From NCBI GenBank assembly GCA_023897205.1, contig JAHWDD010000010.1:1922001-1986000 (forward strand): a stretch of 64,000 nucleotides of DNA. The letters are read 5' to 3'. Under the pieces are notes generated by a model. That model saw nothing but the letters and a program-made list of their open reading frames with translations. It ran no database searches and was not told where the DNA came from. Positions within the stretch are counted from its first letter, which is position 1, and each line of letters begins with the position of its first letter. Positions 1-11,983 of the stretch are shown here, one piece after another. A program made the translations under genes and the position numbers. The DNA is from Exophiala sp. HKRS030 (lineage: Eukaryota; Ascomycota; Eurotiomycetes; Chaetothyriales; Herpotrichiellaceae).

Positions 1-179
1 GCTCCATCGTTTTCAAACTCGGCCTGTAAGATCCCTGATACGACGTAGTCTCCATGATCCAGAACTTGCCTAGCTATTGATATGCCGATGGGAGATTCTC
101 CTGATGTCAATAACCAGACCCGTGGCGCATTATGTGTAGGAAATTGTGGCGCTGAATTGGGCGCCGTGCCATTTGCCAT
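1..179 (-). CDS. Short-chain dehydrogenase/reductase, N-terminal part only
   Basis: The gene runs off the left edge; about 59 N-terminal residues are visible. After a short polar leader (MANGTAPNSAPQ) the protein reads VWLLTSGESPIGISIARQVL, which fits the first beta strand, glycine-rich turn and first helix of a Rossmann NAD(P)-binding fold. The turn TSGESPIG replaces the usual TGxxxGIG. The next stretch, LDHGDYVVSGIL, fits the second strand. The ATG at 177-179 is the only in-frame start and nothing coding precedes it. The family is NAD(P)-dependent oxidoreductases; substrate cannot be inferred. It is transcribed away from the CLPTM1-like gene. The fold call is moderate because the catalytic Tyr-x3-Lys lies outside the window. 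Confidence 0.6.
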   Translation of the reverse strand, partial: MANGTAPNSAPQFPTHNAPRVWLLTSGESPIGISIARQVLDHGDYVVSGILQAEFENDG

Positions 180-833
180 GGAGTCAGTGAGTGTTAGGTG
201 ATGTTGACATGGCCCGATTTAGGGAGAGTAGATCATTCTGAGCCGGCAGTGGCAACCTGCGAAACCTCGTGATTGACGTTATCGGGCTGATTGGACGACA
301 AATTCTTTGAGTCTCGAAGCGTACTGGATACTATCTGTATGAGTATATCTGTAGTCCTCTAGTTCCTGATTGAGGATTGGTGTATGTAAGTAGGTGGGTG
401 TTAAGAAGCCCGCCGCCAAGACTTTCCGGGCCAGTTCCTGTGCGAAACCCCCTCGTGCCTTCCCCCACAAGTTCCACCAACTGCCTTCCTTCTTTCAGTC
501 CCTCGGCGCCTGGAACAACTCTTTCTCCGTTGCAACTTGCAGGCGGCCGTCAAAGTGTCAAAGACGCCATTCAATCGCCATTCCCACATCCGATCCCGTC
601 GTGCCCGTCCCTACTTTTTTATTTGGAGGCGGGAATCTTGCGCCTTGGTCTCTGAACTTCCATCATATACTGTTGCAGTGGACATGTGGTAACATCCCAC
701 TCGTACCCAACTCTTGAGTCTTCACTAGACAAGCCCGAGTGTCTCTTCCTTTGAAAACACCACATTGGAAGTTCACAGTCTTCTTCCTTGGTGTCTACGT
801 TGATTGTGTAGGATCCGCGGTCATTTAATCAAC
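180..833. other. Divergent intergenic region
   Basis: This 654-base stretch separates the dehydrogenase (minus) from the CLPTM1-like gene (plus) and must hold both promoters. I see no convincing gene: the overlapping short ORFs on both strands have no recognisable motif. No clear TATA element stands out. Confidence 0.6.
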
Positions 834-2865
834 ATGCCCGAGACTCAAGGCAGCGGTGCTCGTCCCGCGGCGCAACAGGATGGAGGTGGAAAGGTACGTA
901 CTCTCTTTCCCGGCGTCTGATTCATGTTGTTCGTTACTGACTGGTGGAATACTAGTCTTTGATTCAATCCGTCATCCAAGGTGTCGCCATCTTTATGGCC
1001 GTACAATTCCTTGCTAATCAATTCCTCGGTTCAAAGACATCAACAACGACTGGATCAGGACCCAAACCTGGGACAGTTAGTTTCGATCAGAGACCTGATG
1101 CCAACACGGTAGCAAACTACTCGGCTGTTCCTTTACATATATCTCCTATCTGGCCCACGGATAGCTCCTTGGACATTCAAATTTATGTATCCCCGAGACG
1201 AAATTGCCGAAGTTGAGCACTCTTCCCCAGGAATCTTTGGTGGTTAATGAGAAGGGTTTCAAACAAGGAGATTATAAGGATACTCGTGATATCAGTACCA
1301 CTATCAAGCTACCCAAAGCCGTTCAACATAATGCAACCCTGTTGGCGCATTTCTATATCGGCCTTGCAGGTAGCGAGCTTGATCCAAGTTCCAAGGAATA
1401 CAATCCTGCCACTGCCCATCACTTCACACGTCCATTGACACATTATCACGCCAAAAAGAAGGTTCGCAAGCTAAAGAACCTCCTCGACAAGTCCGAGAAT
1501 GTCACTGCGGAAATTGAAGAGCCCCAGGGTGTTCAAATCGCTTCATACTATCATCCCAATTTCACCTTAGCCCTAATTCCAAATACCGGAGTGCAAGATT
1601 GGCGTCAAATGCACCCTGCTATTCGCCGGAATATCGTCCTGGAGCCTACTGGAGCCCGTGATGAATCTGGCCAGAACGGTTGGTATTACCCAGTCTTCTA
1701 TCTCAACACCTTCTGGCAACTTCGATCTCACATGACCGAATTGAATGATACCGTGTCCACCGTCCCGTTCAACATCCATCTCTACAACCTCGTCAACTGG
1801 CAGTATTCGATTCTCGCTTCTATCGATGACGGAATGAAGCAGCAGCAACAGCAAGCAGCCTTTGGACCACCATCTCCAACTGGAGGTGACGGCAGCGAAC
1901 TGGAAAAGTTCAAAGAGATCTTGCTAGATACCAACAGCTATCTTTTGGCCACGACTTTCTTCGTCTCCATCCTCCACATGATCTTTGAAGGTCTTGCATT
2001 CAAGAACGATATCGCTCATTGGCGCAAGAAGAAGGATAATGTTGGAACCTCGGTCAGAACAATCCTCGCCAATGTCTTCATGCAAACAGTCATCTTCCTA
2101 TATCTCGTCGACAATTCTGAAGGAACCAGCTGGATGATCTTAGCCGGACAGGGTTTTGGTATTCTTCTTGAAGCCTGGAAAATTACTAAAATGGTCAACG
2201 TCCGTCTTCGCGAGCCAGGCCCAGATTCATCCTTCAAATTCCTGCCCTACATCATTGTCTTCGAAGACAAACACAAATTGTCCGAGACGGAGAAGAAGAC
2301 CCAAGAATATGATCAAATTGCTTTCCGATACTTGTACATCATCGCCGTTCCTCTCCTCCTTGCATACGCCGTCTACAGTCTGGTCTACGAAAGCCACAAG
2401 TCATGGTACAGTTTCGTCATCGAGACTCTTGTCGGAAGTGTCTATGCCTATGGCTTCCTGATGATGGTACCCAGCCTCTACATCAATTATCGCCTCAAGT
2501 CCGTTGCACATATGCCTAGCAAGGCGATGACATACAAATTCCTCAACACATTCATCGACGATCTGTTTGCCTTCACTATCCGCATGCCCACTCTACATCG
2601 TCTTGCAACCTTGCGTGATGATGTCATTTTCTTCGTCTGGCTATATCAAAAATGGGTTTACAAAGTTGATTATTCGAGAGTTAACGAGTTTGGACAAGGT
2701 GGTGATAGTGACGATGAAGATGAAGCCCAGGTAGAAGACAAAAAGAATACTACTACTGAGGTCAAAGCTCTCGAGGGTCAAGGTACGAAGCAGTTGAAGC
2801 CCAGCGCACCTGTGGCGAGTGCAAGTGGTGCGGAGAAGAAAGCAGGCGCTAAGAAGAGGAAATGA
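834..2865 (+). CDS. CLPTM1-family transmembrane protein
   Basis: Exon 1 is 834-893 and an intron (894-955, GTACGT...CTAG) follows the 20th codon. The long second exon ends at 2865, giving about 656 residues. The protein resembles the human cleft lip and palate transmembrane protein 1 family along its length. It has an N-terminal hydrophobic segment (IQGVAIFMAVQFLANQF), a lumenal region with HWHPN-like YYHPNFT, and a cluster of four or five membrane segments. Conserved blocks are FEGLAFKNDI, WYSFVIETL, LKSVAHMP, LNTFIDDLFAF and LRDDVIFF. The tail is acidic then lysine-rich. In animals the family acts in ER/plasma-membrane trafficking of receptors; the fungal role is not established. The reading frame slips once near 1191-1194 (run of four C): before it the protein reads DIQIYVSP, after it ETKLPKLSTLP. 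One added C restores one continuous frame. No intron of plausible length fits there. Confidence 0.9.
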
Positions 2866-3364
2866 GCCGACTCTCTGGGAGGGCGATCGTTTCCTGGCTG
2901 ACATGCATCATAGTATGGCAGTTTTGTGATTCCAGTGTGATATACGAAAACTTGGCTTCATTTTGATCACAGAGGGGTTGTTTGTAGAGCACATCTATGA
3001 CACTACTTTTTTTGGAAGCACATAGCTGGAATGAAATGGATGTAATATATGTCGATTCTACTTATTCGTCCCTCTGCCAAAATCATGGCCCACTTCAATA
3101 TCTCGACCAATGGAATATATCCACAATAACTTATACAACCTCCACTTCTTCATCGAACAACATACGAAAACCCTGCCATCATCACTCCCTTCTTCTTCCT
3201 ATTTTGCCTCCTCTCTCTCTCCCACCACCCCCTCCCCTCAGGAGAGTATTCAATATTACAAATCATACATGGAACACTATTAGGCTAGTCATATATCTCA
3301 TGTGGGCTCTAATGTCCCATGTGCGGCCTCCGTCAGCCGCGCCCCTCCGCCTTCCTCATATCTC
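2866..3364. other. Convergent 3' region
   Basis: About 500 bases between the ends of two convergent genes. It holds T- and C-rich tracts (around 3180-3235) and AT-rich stretches suited to polyadenylation. I find no gene here. Confidence 0.6.
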
Positions 3365-6300
3365 TTAGCCGTCGTTGTGTTCTCCGCGCCGCAGGCGCTT
3401 CAATCTCCTCGGAGGTGCAGTATTGTTTGCGTCCTTACCCTGAGGCCGTTTCGGTCGCGAAGGTGGCTGAGCCTTGTCAGGAGCTTCGGCAGTACCCTTA
3501 TCGATCTTGAGCGGGTCGAGCGCCATAAGTATGTCGTACTTGTCGCCGAGTGCTTCTTTCAGGGCGTCTTTTGGCAGCTCTTGGAGCTTTCTTTGTGCCG
3601 CTTCGACATTAGACTCCCACTTGTGGTGCCATTTTCCCCACCCTTTCAACGTCTTCGTGTAGCAGACTTCACCCTCACGATCACCCTTCCTAGTCTCGAG
3701 ACAATCAAAGGAAAGTTTTATATGTCTTTGGTCGGTAGCCGTCAGGGTCATTGTTTTTGCCTTCGCATAGGGGTCCTTCAGGAAGATGTTCAGCTCTGGG
3801 CACACCTTACACCCACCATAGCACTCGTGCACTTCCTGTGGGCGAGCCAAGTCTTCTGGCTTTGACGGCTCTTTGCCCACGGTCTTCGTGATGTAGGCTT
3901 CCACGAGCGATTGGATACAAGTCTGTACCTCCAGTGAACCTGTATTCACCGATGGAAGCAGTTCTTTCACCAGCGAAAATAGAACTTCTCGCGCTGTATC
4001 CTCCTCGGCGTTGGAGGCATGTTTTGAAAGCTGCCGCAAGAGATTAGAAGCTAAATCTTCATTGTAGGCCAATGCTTGGTTGTAGAAATCTCGAATGAGT
4101 CCATCAGTTTTGGTGTGGTATAGGCGCTTTACGTATGCGTAGTAGAGGTTGTAGTCGAACGCCGAGATTGCGAATTCCGAAATGATACCGAATAGGTCGA
4201 GGAGGAATCCCTTCCGGACATTTTGCGGATTGGACAGTTCGACGAGGAGCTCGACATTCAGCGCATTCACGAACACCTCGACTTCTGTGAAGCTATCAAC
4301 GAAGCTCGTGACGGCTTCGTCTATCTCCTTCCTATATAAGTAGTTAGTTATAGAAATTCATTTGCCGCACAGAGGGACTCGGATTCTCTTACCTCTGCCC
4401 AGGTGTGTATTGGATTTCGAGGTCCATAACAATTTCCTTGATTGTGGCAGCGTCTTGTTCTCCCATACAATTCTGGCGTATATCAAGCAGCTTAATCAGC
4501 CTGTCGCTGTACCACTGCTTCCAGTACTCCTCTTTCGCCGGGTCCTTTCGGCCAATGTTGTTTTCACAAAACCCCTTGTAGAAATGGGTAAGGCCCTTGT
4601 AGATACCACGGAACGTGCCACATTTCATCAAGGATTTGAAGATGCTAGAGAGGGCACGTATGTTAGCGGTACTATTCATTAAGTAGTTCAGTGATATTGG
4701 GGCGAGTCTTACTCGTCTACCTCAATTGGGGATCCTGGAGATCAATCAGTCCACCCAATGCAGACCAAGAGTCATTATCCCAGGCCTTGAAAGTTTTCTT
4801 CCGTGTTTCCTCAAAGAGAGGCCAGTCCTCGAGAAACGCAGCGGTGACTGCAACATAACCGAGGTACACATCGTTCGCCGCTTTGGCGGCATACCCTTGA
4901 TCCAAGATTATGCGGCAAAGGCGAAGAAGTATCCTTTGCAGCGTCGTCTTAGTGTTATCGTCAATACTGTTGCTGTTGATACCCGCACGTAACTGCCTCA
5001 TAACTCTGTCAACGTCTTGAGGCGAACTCGGGTCAAAGAGGGGGCGTGTAGGGAGTCTGCCCGGACAATAACAAGCACCTGACATCAGAAAACCATTGTT
5101 AGCATCGTCATACTTTTCTTATTACATTGCTTTGACCTCAGAAAGCTTACAATATCCGAGTAGGTTTCCTCTATTGTTCCACGTTGATTTCTCAGGTATC
5201 CTCGACCGGCGCGCAAGTCCAGGTCTCTTTCATAGCAGATGGAGTATAAAAGCGAGGTTTCAGCTATGTCGATCTGGAATGGAGATAGCTCGAAGCCGTC
5301 GAGACTACAGACGTGGTTCAGATATTTCCCGCGAGTCATGTAGGTCATACCGCCCTCAGTTGTCCGGCTTTTGTACTCATCGAGCTGGGCAAGTAGCAGG
5401 TAGAATTTGCCGTGCCGCTGACAGCTATCGGCAAGGCAGCGAGCGTATTGGTAACCGAGGCCTTTCAGGCTAGAGAGACGCAAGTTTCTCCGTGTATACT
5501 GATGGTCGAGAGGGTAGACAAGAAAGCTTGGCGGATCTTGTAGCATTTCCCAGGACGACAGGGATTCTACCAGACTTTGGACCTGAGAATCTAGGACCGA
5601 GGCTGATAGGCGAGGGCTCTCATAATCGATGATGAGGTTGTACGTAAGAGCCCATCGGTATCCTGTCTGAACTGGTTTGATCTTGGTACCAGTGAGTAAC
5701 GGGTCACTTTAGAGCCAAGAAGATGACTTACCTCGTGGGAGACGTCTGTATACCAAGCAAGGTAGTAGAAACCATACGCTGACGTCTTAGCGGTAGATAG
5801 TTCCAATGAATTTTTCCCGTGCTGCAAGCAGACCTCACCGCCCGTATGTTTGGAAGGAAGGCAGAGAACTAGGGTTGCAAACATGCCTGGGCTCTTCTCC
5901 GTACTGTGCTAAATTGTCAGCCATCTGTTACGGTGCTATATGCCGAGACGTATCTTGACCTACCCTTTGTCAGGTTTGAATATGGCTCCTGGTTCGTAGA
6001 GAAGGTGCTTGTATAGCTCGGCACGAACATTGCACCCGTGAGGAGCAGGTGGTACTCCAAGCTCCTGCACCACACGCTGGACAAGTGTGTTGACAAAACC
6101 GTCCCATTGTGGGTTTTGGAAGGTGATTCTCTCTGCGCTAATCTGCAGCGTTTTTCTCACCGTCTCGTCTACTAGCGTTTCTCTGCGCTTTTTGCTGTGC
6201 TTGCCAAAGGGTGCCTTGTCACTCTTGCCGGCGAGGTTTTGAGCTGCTTCTTCCGACAGCGGTACAGCGAAAGGCTCACCACCATCCACGCAGATGCCTG

Positions 6301-6454
6301 GGATGGGGTAGGAGTCAAGAACATTGCCGGTTGCAAAGGATCCTGTCGCTTGAATTTCGCCGATGCGCTCGAGCAGAGTTCGTCGGAAGTTAGCTTCGTC
6401 TTCGCTTAGCTCTTCGTACTCGTAGGGCCAACTGTCCTCTGAATCACTCCACAT
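3365..6454 (-). CDS. 2OG-Fe(II) oxygenase-like protein, large fungal family
   Basis: Six exons on the minus strand: 6454-5964, 5903-5732, 5681-5151, 5078-4721, 4644-4393 and 4331-3365, all with GT-AG introns of 50-76 nt, for about 923 residues. An acidic leader (MWSDSEDSWPYEYEELSEDE) precedes a double-stranded beta-helix core: LYKHLLYEPGAIFKPDKG, then TEKSPGMFATLVLCLPSKH, then YLAWYTDVSHE and IKPVQTGYRWALTYNLI. The distal iron ligand His220 and the 2-oxoglutarate-binding Arg230 are present. The proximal H-x-D motif, normally in FKPHKDTEK-like context, reads D-K-G here, so catalysis is doubtful. The C-terminal half is helical and ends in a basic tail (RPKRPQGK, RRLKRLRRG), possibly nuclear. 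After the third intron the frame slips at 5060-5064: VLVIV is followed by GRLPTRPLF in another frame. One base added to CCCGG restores it and makes the total length a multiple of three. Confidence 0.82.
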
Positions 6455-8917
6455 CTTGGCACGCGAGGTTGAGTTAGGGTCTTTTCTGAGTGTCTGAGGA
6501 TGCTTTTCAACGGTAGGAAAACTAGTTGGGTGGAAGTAAAAGAACGAGAGAAGAAAACAAAGAGTCTCGTCACTTAGCCTGCGGAGAGGAAGAGAGTAAA
6601 CAGCACAAAGTGTTTATGTGCCCCCACGGTTTCCAACGTGTTCAAGTTCCAGAAACTCAAGATGAAATGAGGTTGGATGACGCCTTGTCGAATATGCCCT
6701 TGCTGTCGGACGTGACTTTGACGCGTCTGCCTGAGAATCGCATAAACCATCGGAGACATGAGTTTCATGCAGCATATCGCCTGCCTCCCAGCTCCACCAT
6801 CATGACTAGGTGTTGGAAGCCAGACGTGATTTGAGTTCTGTGACAACGAACCATGGCGACTATTGTCTTATAGAGAGCGAGCCTAACGTAACAATGCGTT
6901 TATAGACCCCTAACCTGAAACCAACGTCCCACACTACTTCGAAGGTTGGAGGTTGGCCTGCACCTTCAAATGCTTGGCTAGGGTTGGGTTCTGGCCTCAC
7001 TGTTTTGCATGGTTCGACTCTATCACCAATTGGGAATTTCTGCACATCGCGAGACCAAGGAATTGCCGCTGCGGCGCAATGGGCGCCTGGCTAGGACCTC
7101 CTAACTCATGTCCGCCGATGGATTTGTGGCGGAATGGACCAGGATGGATGGGTGGGTCTTCCCTTGGAGGGGATGTTTGCCGACCAATGACTATACGGGG
7201 CCGCGCGAGGATGTTAAGATCCAACCTCCGCCCCCAACTCAGGTTGCATAATCCGCCTTCCAAATATCACAGAAGGCTCCCCTTCTACCACCACTCATTC
7301 GACAGCAAAGATTGAATTGTCCGGTCCGTCATTCGCTACACATTCGCCCTGCAGAAGACCTTTCCTTGCAGTTGATAGCTCGAATGACGCGTGTCTTTCA
7401 CGACGTTGTGATGTCGGACACAGATACGCGCATCGTCGTCCATTGGGACTTATTCACAGTCAATTGGTTGTCGTTATCTGGCCATTGCAATTACAAATGG
7501 TTAGCAAGCAACAAAATCCCAATCTTCATTGTGCCAGACACCGCCGTATCCACTGGTTGGGTGCTAAATTAAGACCGTAGCAAACAGTGGCCATAACAAG
7601 GGATGAGGCGTTTACCTGGAGAGGGATCGATTACATAGCGTAAGAAGCACTGCGTGATCTGGGGCGAGAGATACTGTACGAGGGCAGAAGTTAGGCTCGT
7701 TTCGAGCCGGATTGTATTGGGCAAGGGAGAGGGGTTAGATTCTCGGGCCCACGCCTTTTTCATCGTCATTAGCCATTGAGAATGACCAATTCACGGGCGA
7801 CAATAGGTTCCTGTGATGGCCATCACGGTGATGACATGCTAACAATGACCACCCCCTCTTGCATGTATCCGAAATGCTAGTGGGGCGGGAGGTGAGGATC
7901 CGTGCCTTTTGCAAAACTGGTGACAGTTATCGATCACCGAGAGCCGACCATTTCGCAGGCAGCAGTACCGACCTGGGGAGGTGGGAAGTGGCTAAGGCAA
8001 AGCCTTAGCTGGTGTGAGTACCCCACTAACAGAAAGCTGGTACAATCTATGCCCGACTGGTCTTCAAACCATTAAATGCCTTACTGGTCGAGAGGCTGAC
8101 CATTGCTGTTGCCTGCTCGGTGACCGGCATGGCGACCACCCTGAAAGTTGGTAGTCAGGCTTAATATGTGGATGGAAAAGACTGATGATTCTGGTCGATG
8201 GACGACCAAGACTTGGTTCTCGAGGTCTGCCGGTATACTGTAGCGGCCTGGCAAGCTCGCTTACCGGATTCAAGGATGGATCACCCCACCCACATGCCAC
8301 ATAGACAGCACTCTATGGTCAGCCTCACAACCGGTGAAGCATTTTAGACTCTTCTTCCCTCCCTGCTGGTATTGTTGCCAGCGAGATAGTTGGCTTCCGA
8401 TAATCGATAACAACCATCCTGCAGTTTCATCAGAGCCATGGACGCTGGCATCCGCCCACTGGCTTTTAGATGCACACCAGAGGTGGGCTTCTCTGTCCGA
8501 AGATAGACTTTTTAGCGTAGTTCTAGCCCCTTTACACTTTGAGCGTAGAATGTCCAGTTGTTGATTGATATGATTCCTGCACCAACCCAAGGCCATCTTG
8601 CAACAATAGTTTGCGCGTCTTCGTCTGGGCCATCAAACTTGCTCCCAGACACAGTCAAAGACAACGCGGCGTCGAAAATTTGTCTAAAGCATTCGGCAGA
8701 ACACTTGACGAGCTGTAAGGAGGGAACATCTTGCGAAGAAGAGCGGCTTGAAGGCTTAGGATAAGAAGAGCTAGCACGTGATGGAATGGTTCGATCTACC
8801 TGCCTGATCCGGCAATGCAGTGATTTTGCCAAGACAAATGCGGCTGCATCGCTTGGCTATTTCAGGCTTCTTTGCGGTTGCTACTCAACTTGAACTTCGC
8901 ACGCTCAATCTCAAATC
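6455..8917. other. Gene-poor region
   Basis: Nearly 2.5 kb with only short overlapping ORFs on both strands and no recognisable protein motif. A minus-strand ORF at 8512-8832 (106 codons, VKCSAECFRQIFDAALSL) might be a decayed gene but finds no family by eye. The dispersed repeat at about 8078-8215 lies here. The left end is the promoter of the 2OG-oxygenase-like gene. Confidence 0.5.
8078..8215 (+). repeat. Diverged dispersed repeat, copy 1
   Basis: This block aligns by eye with about 10188-10330 (same strand) and with the reverse complement of about 22258-22395. The best shared core is CTGGTCGAGAGGCTGACC followed by a GTGACCGGCATGGCGACCACC-like stretch. Many mismatches between copies are C/T or G/A transitions. 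No reading frame is conserved, so it is probably an old transposon end or other non-coding repeat. Boundaries are approximate. Confidence 0.55.
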
Positions 8918-9582
8918 ATGGCCAATTCTGGCGAGGCCTCCCCACTTCGAGTCTTGGTGACCATCAGTAATCGAAGTCCACACTGGGGTTATGCGTGGCA
9001 GGCCCCTGATAAGATCATAGAGATAGCAACGGAAGCAGTGCAAGCGTCAAAGCTCTGTCCTCTCAAAGACGAGCCTTCCATTCTGTTCCTGGCAAAGGAG
9101 AAATGGAATCATAGGATTTTTATCGTCTACGACATCGGCAATGACAATTACGACGCTGCCACCGCCCACAAACCGGATCAGAATACCTTTACCGTAATCT
9201 CAGTCCATTTCGGTACAAAAGCGAGCACCACTTTTGCCACGCCCGCAATACGGCTGGAAGTCAACCGTTCAATTGCTTCTCTACACAATGACAATGGTGT
9301 TGGAAGTGTGCCGCCATTTGAGGAAGACCACACAGGCTGTGATCCTCCTACGTATCCGGACCCTCGAGAACCGTGGCCACTGGGAAGCACAGACGCCGCC
9401 TTTTTCTCATCCGAATCTGGAGGGGTTGGATAAGCACAGTCTCGACAGGTACTGAAGGTGACCCTGGTGTTGTGCGGCCCTCCTATGCAATTCCGCCCGC
9501 AATTCACATCCCTGCGTTGTCGGATGATATTCCTGCATCGGCGACATCTTACACGAGCCCAATGACACATCTAACACATTAG
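8918..9582 (+). CDS. Orphan protein, about 221 residues, one frame break
   Basis: I do not recognise this protein. The ATG at 8918 follows a plausible 5' leader and sits in a good context (atcATGG). The first frame runs 171 codons and stops just after a GGAGGGGTTGG tract (9419-9429). The +1 frame then continues with protein-like sequence (TEGDPGVVRPSYAIPP, IPALSDDIPASATSY) to a stop at 9582. Adding one G to the tract gives exactly 222 codons, matching the single-base losses seen in well-supported genes elsewhere in this window. The N-terminal half alternates strands and helices (LRVLVTISNRSPHWGYAW, SILFLAKEKWNHRIFIVYDI) and the C-terminal part is proline-rich and probably disordered. It could be a decayed gene instead. 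Confidence 0.4.
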
Positions 9583-10999
9583 ATTTTATTGTGGAGAGGG
9601 AGAGATCTGAGTTCATACATTTGAAATGTCGGCGAACGAGACGACGATGGGAATTCTGAGACCGATGTACTGCGTAATTTTCTGATTTTCTTCAATATCT
9701 CGAAGCTGGCGTGGTGCAAAAGGAAGGAGCCCGAAAAGCTTCAGGGTAGAGCTGTTGGTTGAATGAGAAAACACTGTATGTCGCATCGAGAGGAATGGCA
9801 AACTTCCTCGAAAACGTTGCCAAGCTCTCCCTAGCGGAGTTACATACCTGTATCAGTTGGAAAATGAGATTGCGTATTAGCAGGCCTTGTGTACGGGTGG
9901 TGATCGGGAATAGCCCCTCGCAGAATCTCCAATGTCCAAAAACCTATCGTGTCGATTGTCAAGGTCGAGTTACCAGCCACTTCCGACTTCAGCCCTGAGG
10001 CTCCGACTCTGATTGACTCGCTGAAGGTCTCTGCCATCCTTGCCCTGTTCTCCAATCGTCAACATACATGATCGCCAGCTCTAGGCGCGGAGGGTCAACC
10101 ATTTCGAGGCCGGGTTGTTGGCTGGTGTTATTTTAGCGCACCCCTGTGCGAAATTCTTACCACATGTGCGACACTTTCGTTTTGAACCTTAATTCCTCAC
10201 CGGTCGAGAGGCTAGTCATGGCTGTTTCCTGTGCGGCAACCATTGTGACGACTATCCTTGGAAGTCGTAGGTCGGCTTCCTAATGGCACACGGACGGGAG
10301 CGTGCTGACGCGTCGAGTCGACGGGCAAGGGCCCGCTATGGCATGACGCCTCGGCCCAACACACTGAATGGTCAGCCAAACCATTGGATCAGCCTCTTCT
10401 CTCAGTGCCCATCATAGTGAGTTGACAGCCATTTACGAGGAGTGCAAAGCGGTGAATTTGGATGGGAACCCGAGAACGGAGATGATGATCTTCAGCGTGG
10501 TGCTCAAGGCAACAAGCAGGCAAGCCACAATTTGGGGTCAGTTCAAAGATGCATTGAGCAGCTGCCACTCGCCGAAATTCAACACCAGCCCCCATCAGTT
10601 TTGTCTTCCGATGAACGAACGTATTAACCATGATCGATGCAGGAGAATCGCTGGGAGCCAATGTTGTGATGTTCATGCAAAATATCACCAACTTATGATT
10701 GCTGTGACCTTACAACAGCTTAGCCGAATTTTTGAAAATTCTTCAGGGTCTGCCTTCCCGAGCCCGTGCGGAGTCAGATCACCGAGATGATGAAATCATG
10801 CAGATGTCCATGCCAATGTACACGAGGGGGCCCATCTTTCCTGTCAAAGCTTCGTTGGTCTTGATCTCGTCGTCCAGGGGGACGGTTCAACGGCATGGTT
10901 TGCAAGTTTGACGGCGCGGCCTCTTTGCTAGACATTGACGTCGTTCTATGAGGAAGACATAGTCTCAGTCAATTGGCTTTTCGTATGAAGACCTCATGG
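9583..10999. other. Gene-poor region with repeat copy 2
   Basis: About 1.4 kb without a supportable gene. ORFs at 9759-9998, 10368-10790 and their antisense partners lack motifs and codon character. It holds the second copy of the dispersed repeat (about 10188-10330). Confidence 0.5.
10188..10330 (+). repeat. Diverged dispersed repeat, copy 2
   Basis: It matches copy 1 over CCGGTCGAGAGGCTAGTC and the following 60 or so bases at roughly 70 percent identity by eye, with a preponderance of transitions. It also matches the inverted copy near 22.3 kb through CCTCACCGGT and TGTGCGGCAACC-like segments. No coding potential is visible. Confidence 0.55.
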
Positions 11000-11983
11000 T
11001 CAAGCCGCAGATTCTTTGTGCAGAGACTGAGCTTTGATGCGACCGCTCCTGCGTGGCGGGTCGAGTGGCTCGACAATTGGTCGACGAGGTGCACGTTTCA
11101 CAGGGCCAGATTTATTGGCTTTGGTGACTTTCGATGAAGTGGCCTTTGAGCCTGTGATTTGGGTGTGGTTCACTGAGCTGGTCTGGAGTTGTCGCCGTTG
11201 CTTGCCTGAGTGATGTCGAAGGTGCTTTCCCAGCGCACGTTGTGTCGCCGTTGCGAGCGGTGGCTCTGCCGAACGTAGAAGGGTTGTCTTCTGGGCCCTT
11301 TCCAATTCGTCGAGTCTCTGTTGCAGTCTCGCCAGTTCCTCTAATTTTTCCTGCTCCTTGTACTTCTCTTGTTCTCGGAAAATTATCTGCTCCTTAAGTA
11401 GCTTCTGCTTTCGCTCAAATTCTTTCTGTTCCTGGCGTCTCTTCTCCTCCTCCTGCATTCGGATGACACGTTCCGGGATGTGAAATGAAAATGGCGTGCC
11501 TGACTTCGAACCGTCTTCCTGGGCATCCCCAAGAGCATCTCCATCTTCACATTGTTCCATCCATTGGATTACGTTTCCATCTTGGGGTAGAATATCGATA
11601 GGAGAGAGTGGTTCGGGGGGAGAGAGAGATCGAGGGCAAGTTTCGGGAACGTGGGTAGGTCCCGGTAGACTTCCCGTGGTCCACAGACCAGACTCTATGC
11701 TATCGAAACGTCGTTGTTTCAAATGACGTACCACAGGGAGGATGAATCTATGATCGCGGTATCCTTTCTTGAGGAGAGTTGCTAAGGCTTCGGCCCAGTG
11801 CTTGAACGGCGCGTCTTCGCTGGGCGGCTGTTGTGAACCCCCCATCGCGAGGGTTAATGAGACTATCATCTCAGGCCGATATAGGTATTCGGTCAGCCAG
11901 TCTCTTAATTCACGGCAGAGCCAGTCAATGGAGGCGTCTGTCTCGCGAAGCCACTCATTGATGGCGTCTGTCGTTTCTTCCAT
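11000..11983 (-). CDS. Coiled-coil protein with basic C-terminal tail
   Basis: A single-exon gene of 327 codons counting from the ATG at 11983 (MEETTDAINEWLRETDAS). An upstream in-frame ATG at 12058 would add 25 residues, but these are low-quality and basic. The N-terminal 110 residues look folded and helical (WLCRELRDWLTEYL, FKHWAEALATLLKKGYRDH). A proline-rich linker follows, then a long charged coiled coil at about residues 195-260 (EEEKRRQEQKEFERKQK, LARLQQRLDELERAQ). The tail is strongly basic (KRAPRRP, PPRRSGRIKAQ), consistent with a nuclear or nucleic-acid-associated protein. I do not recognise the family. It is divergent from the FHA/KilA-N gene and shares its 0.4 kb promoter region, which suggests co-regulation but does not prove it. 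Confidence 0.7.
   Translation of the reverse strand: MEETTDAINEWLRETDASIDWLCRELRDWLTEYLYRPEMIVSLTLAMGGSQQPPSEDAPFKHWAEALATLLKKGYRDHRFILPVVRHLKQRRFDSIESGLWTTGSLPGPTHVPETCPRSLSPPEPLSPIDILPQDGNVIQWMEQCEDGDALGDAQEDGSKSGTPFSFHIPERVIRMQEEEKRRQEQKEFERKQKLLKEQIIFREQEKYKEQEKLEELARLQQRLDELERAQKTTLLRSAEPPLATATQRALGKHLRHHSGKQRRQLQTSSVNHTQITGSKATSSKVTKANKSGPVKRAPRRPIVEPLDPPRRSGRIKAQSLHKESAA

Noticed and set aside
1187..1212. Possible 26-base intron or programmed frameshift in the CLPTM1-like gene
   Set aside because: Far too short for a spliceosomal intron, and no slippery heptamer or stem is present. A missing C in CCCC explains it and recurs in other genes.
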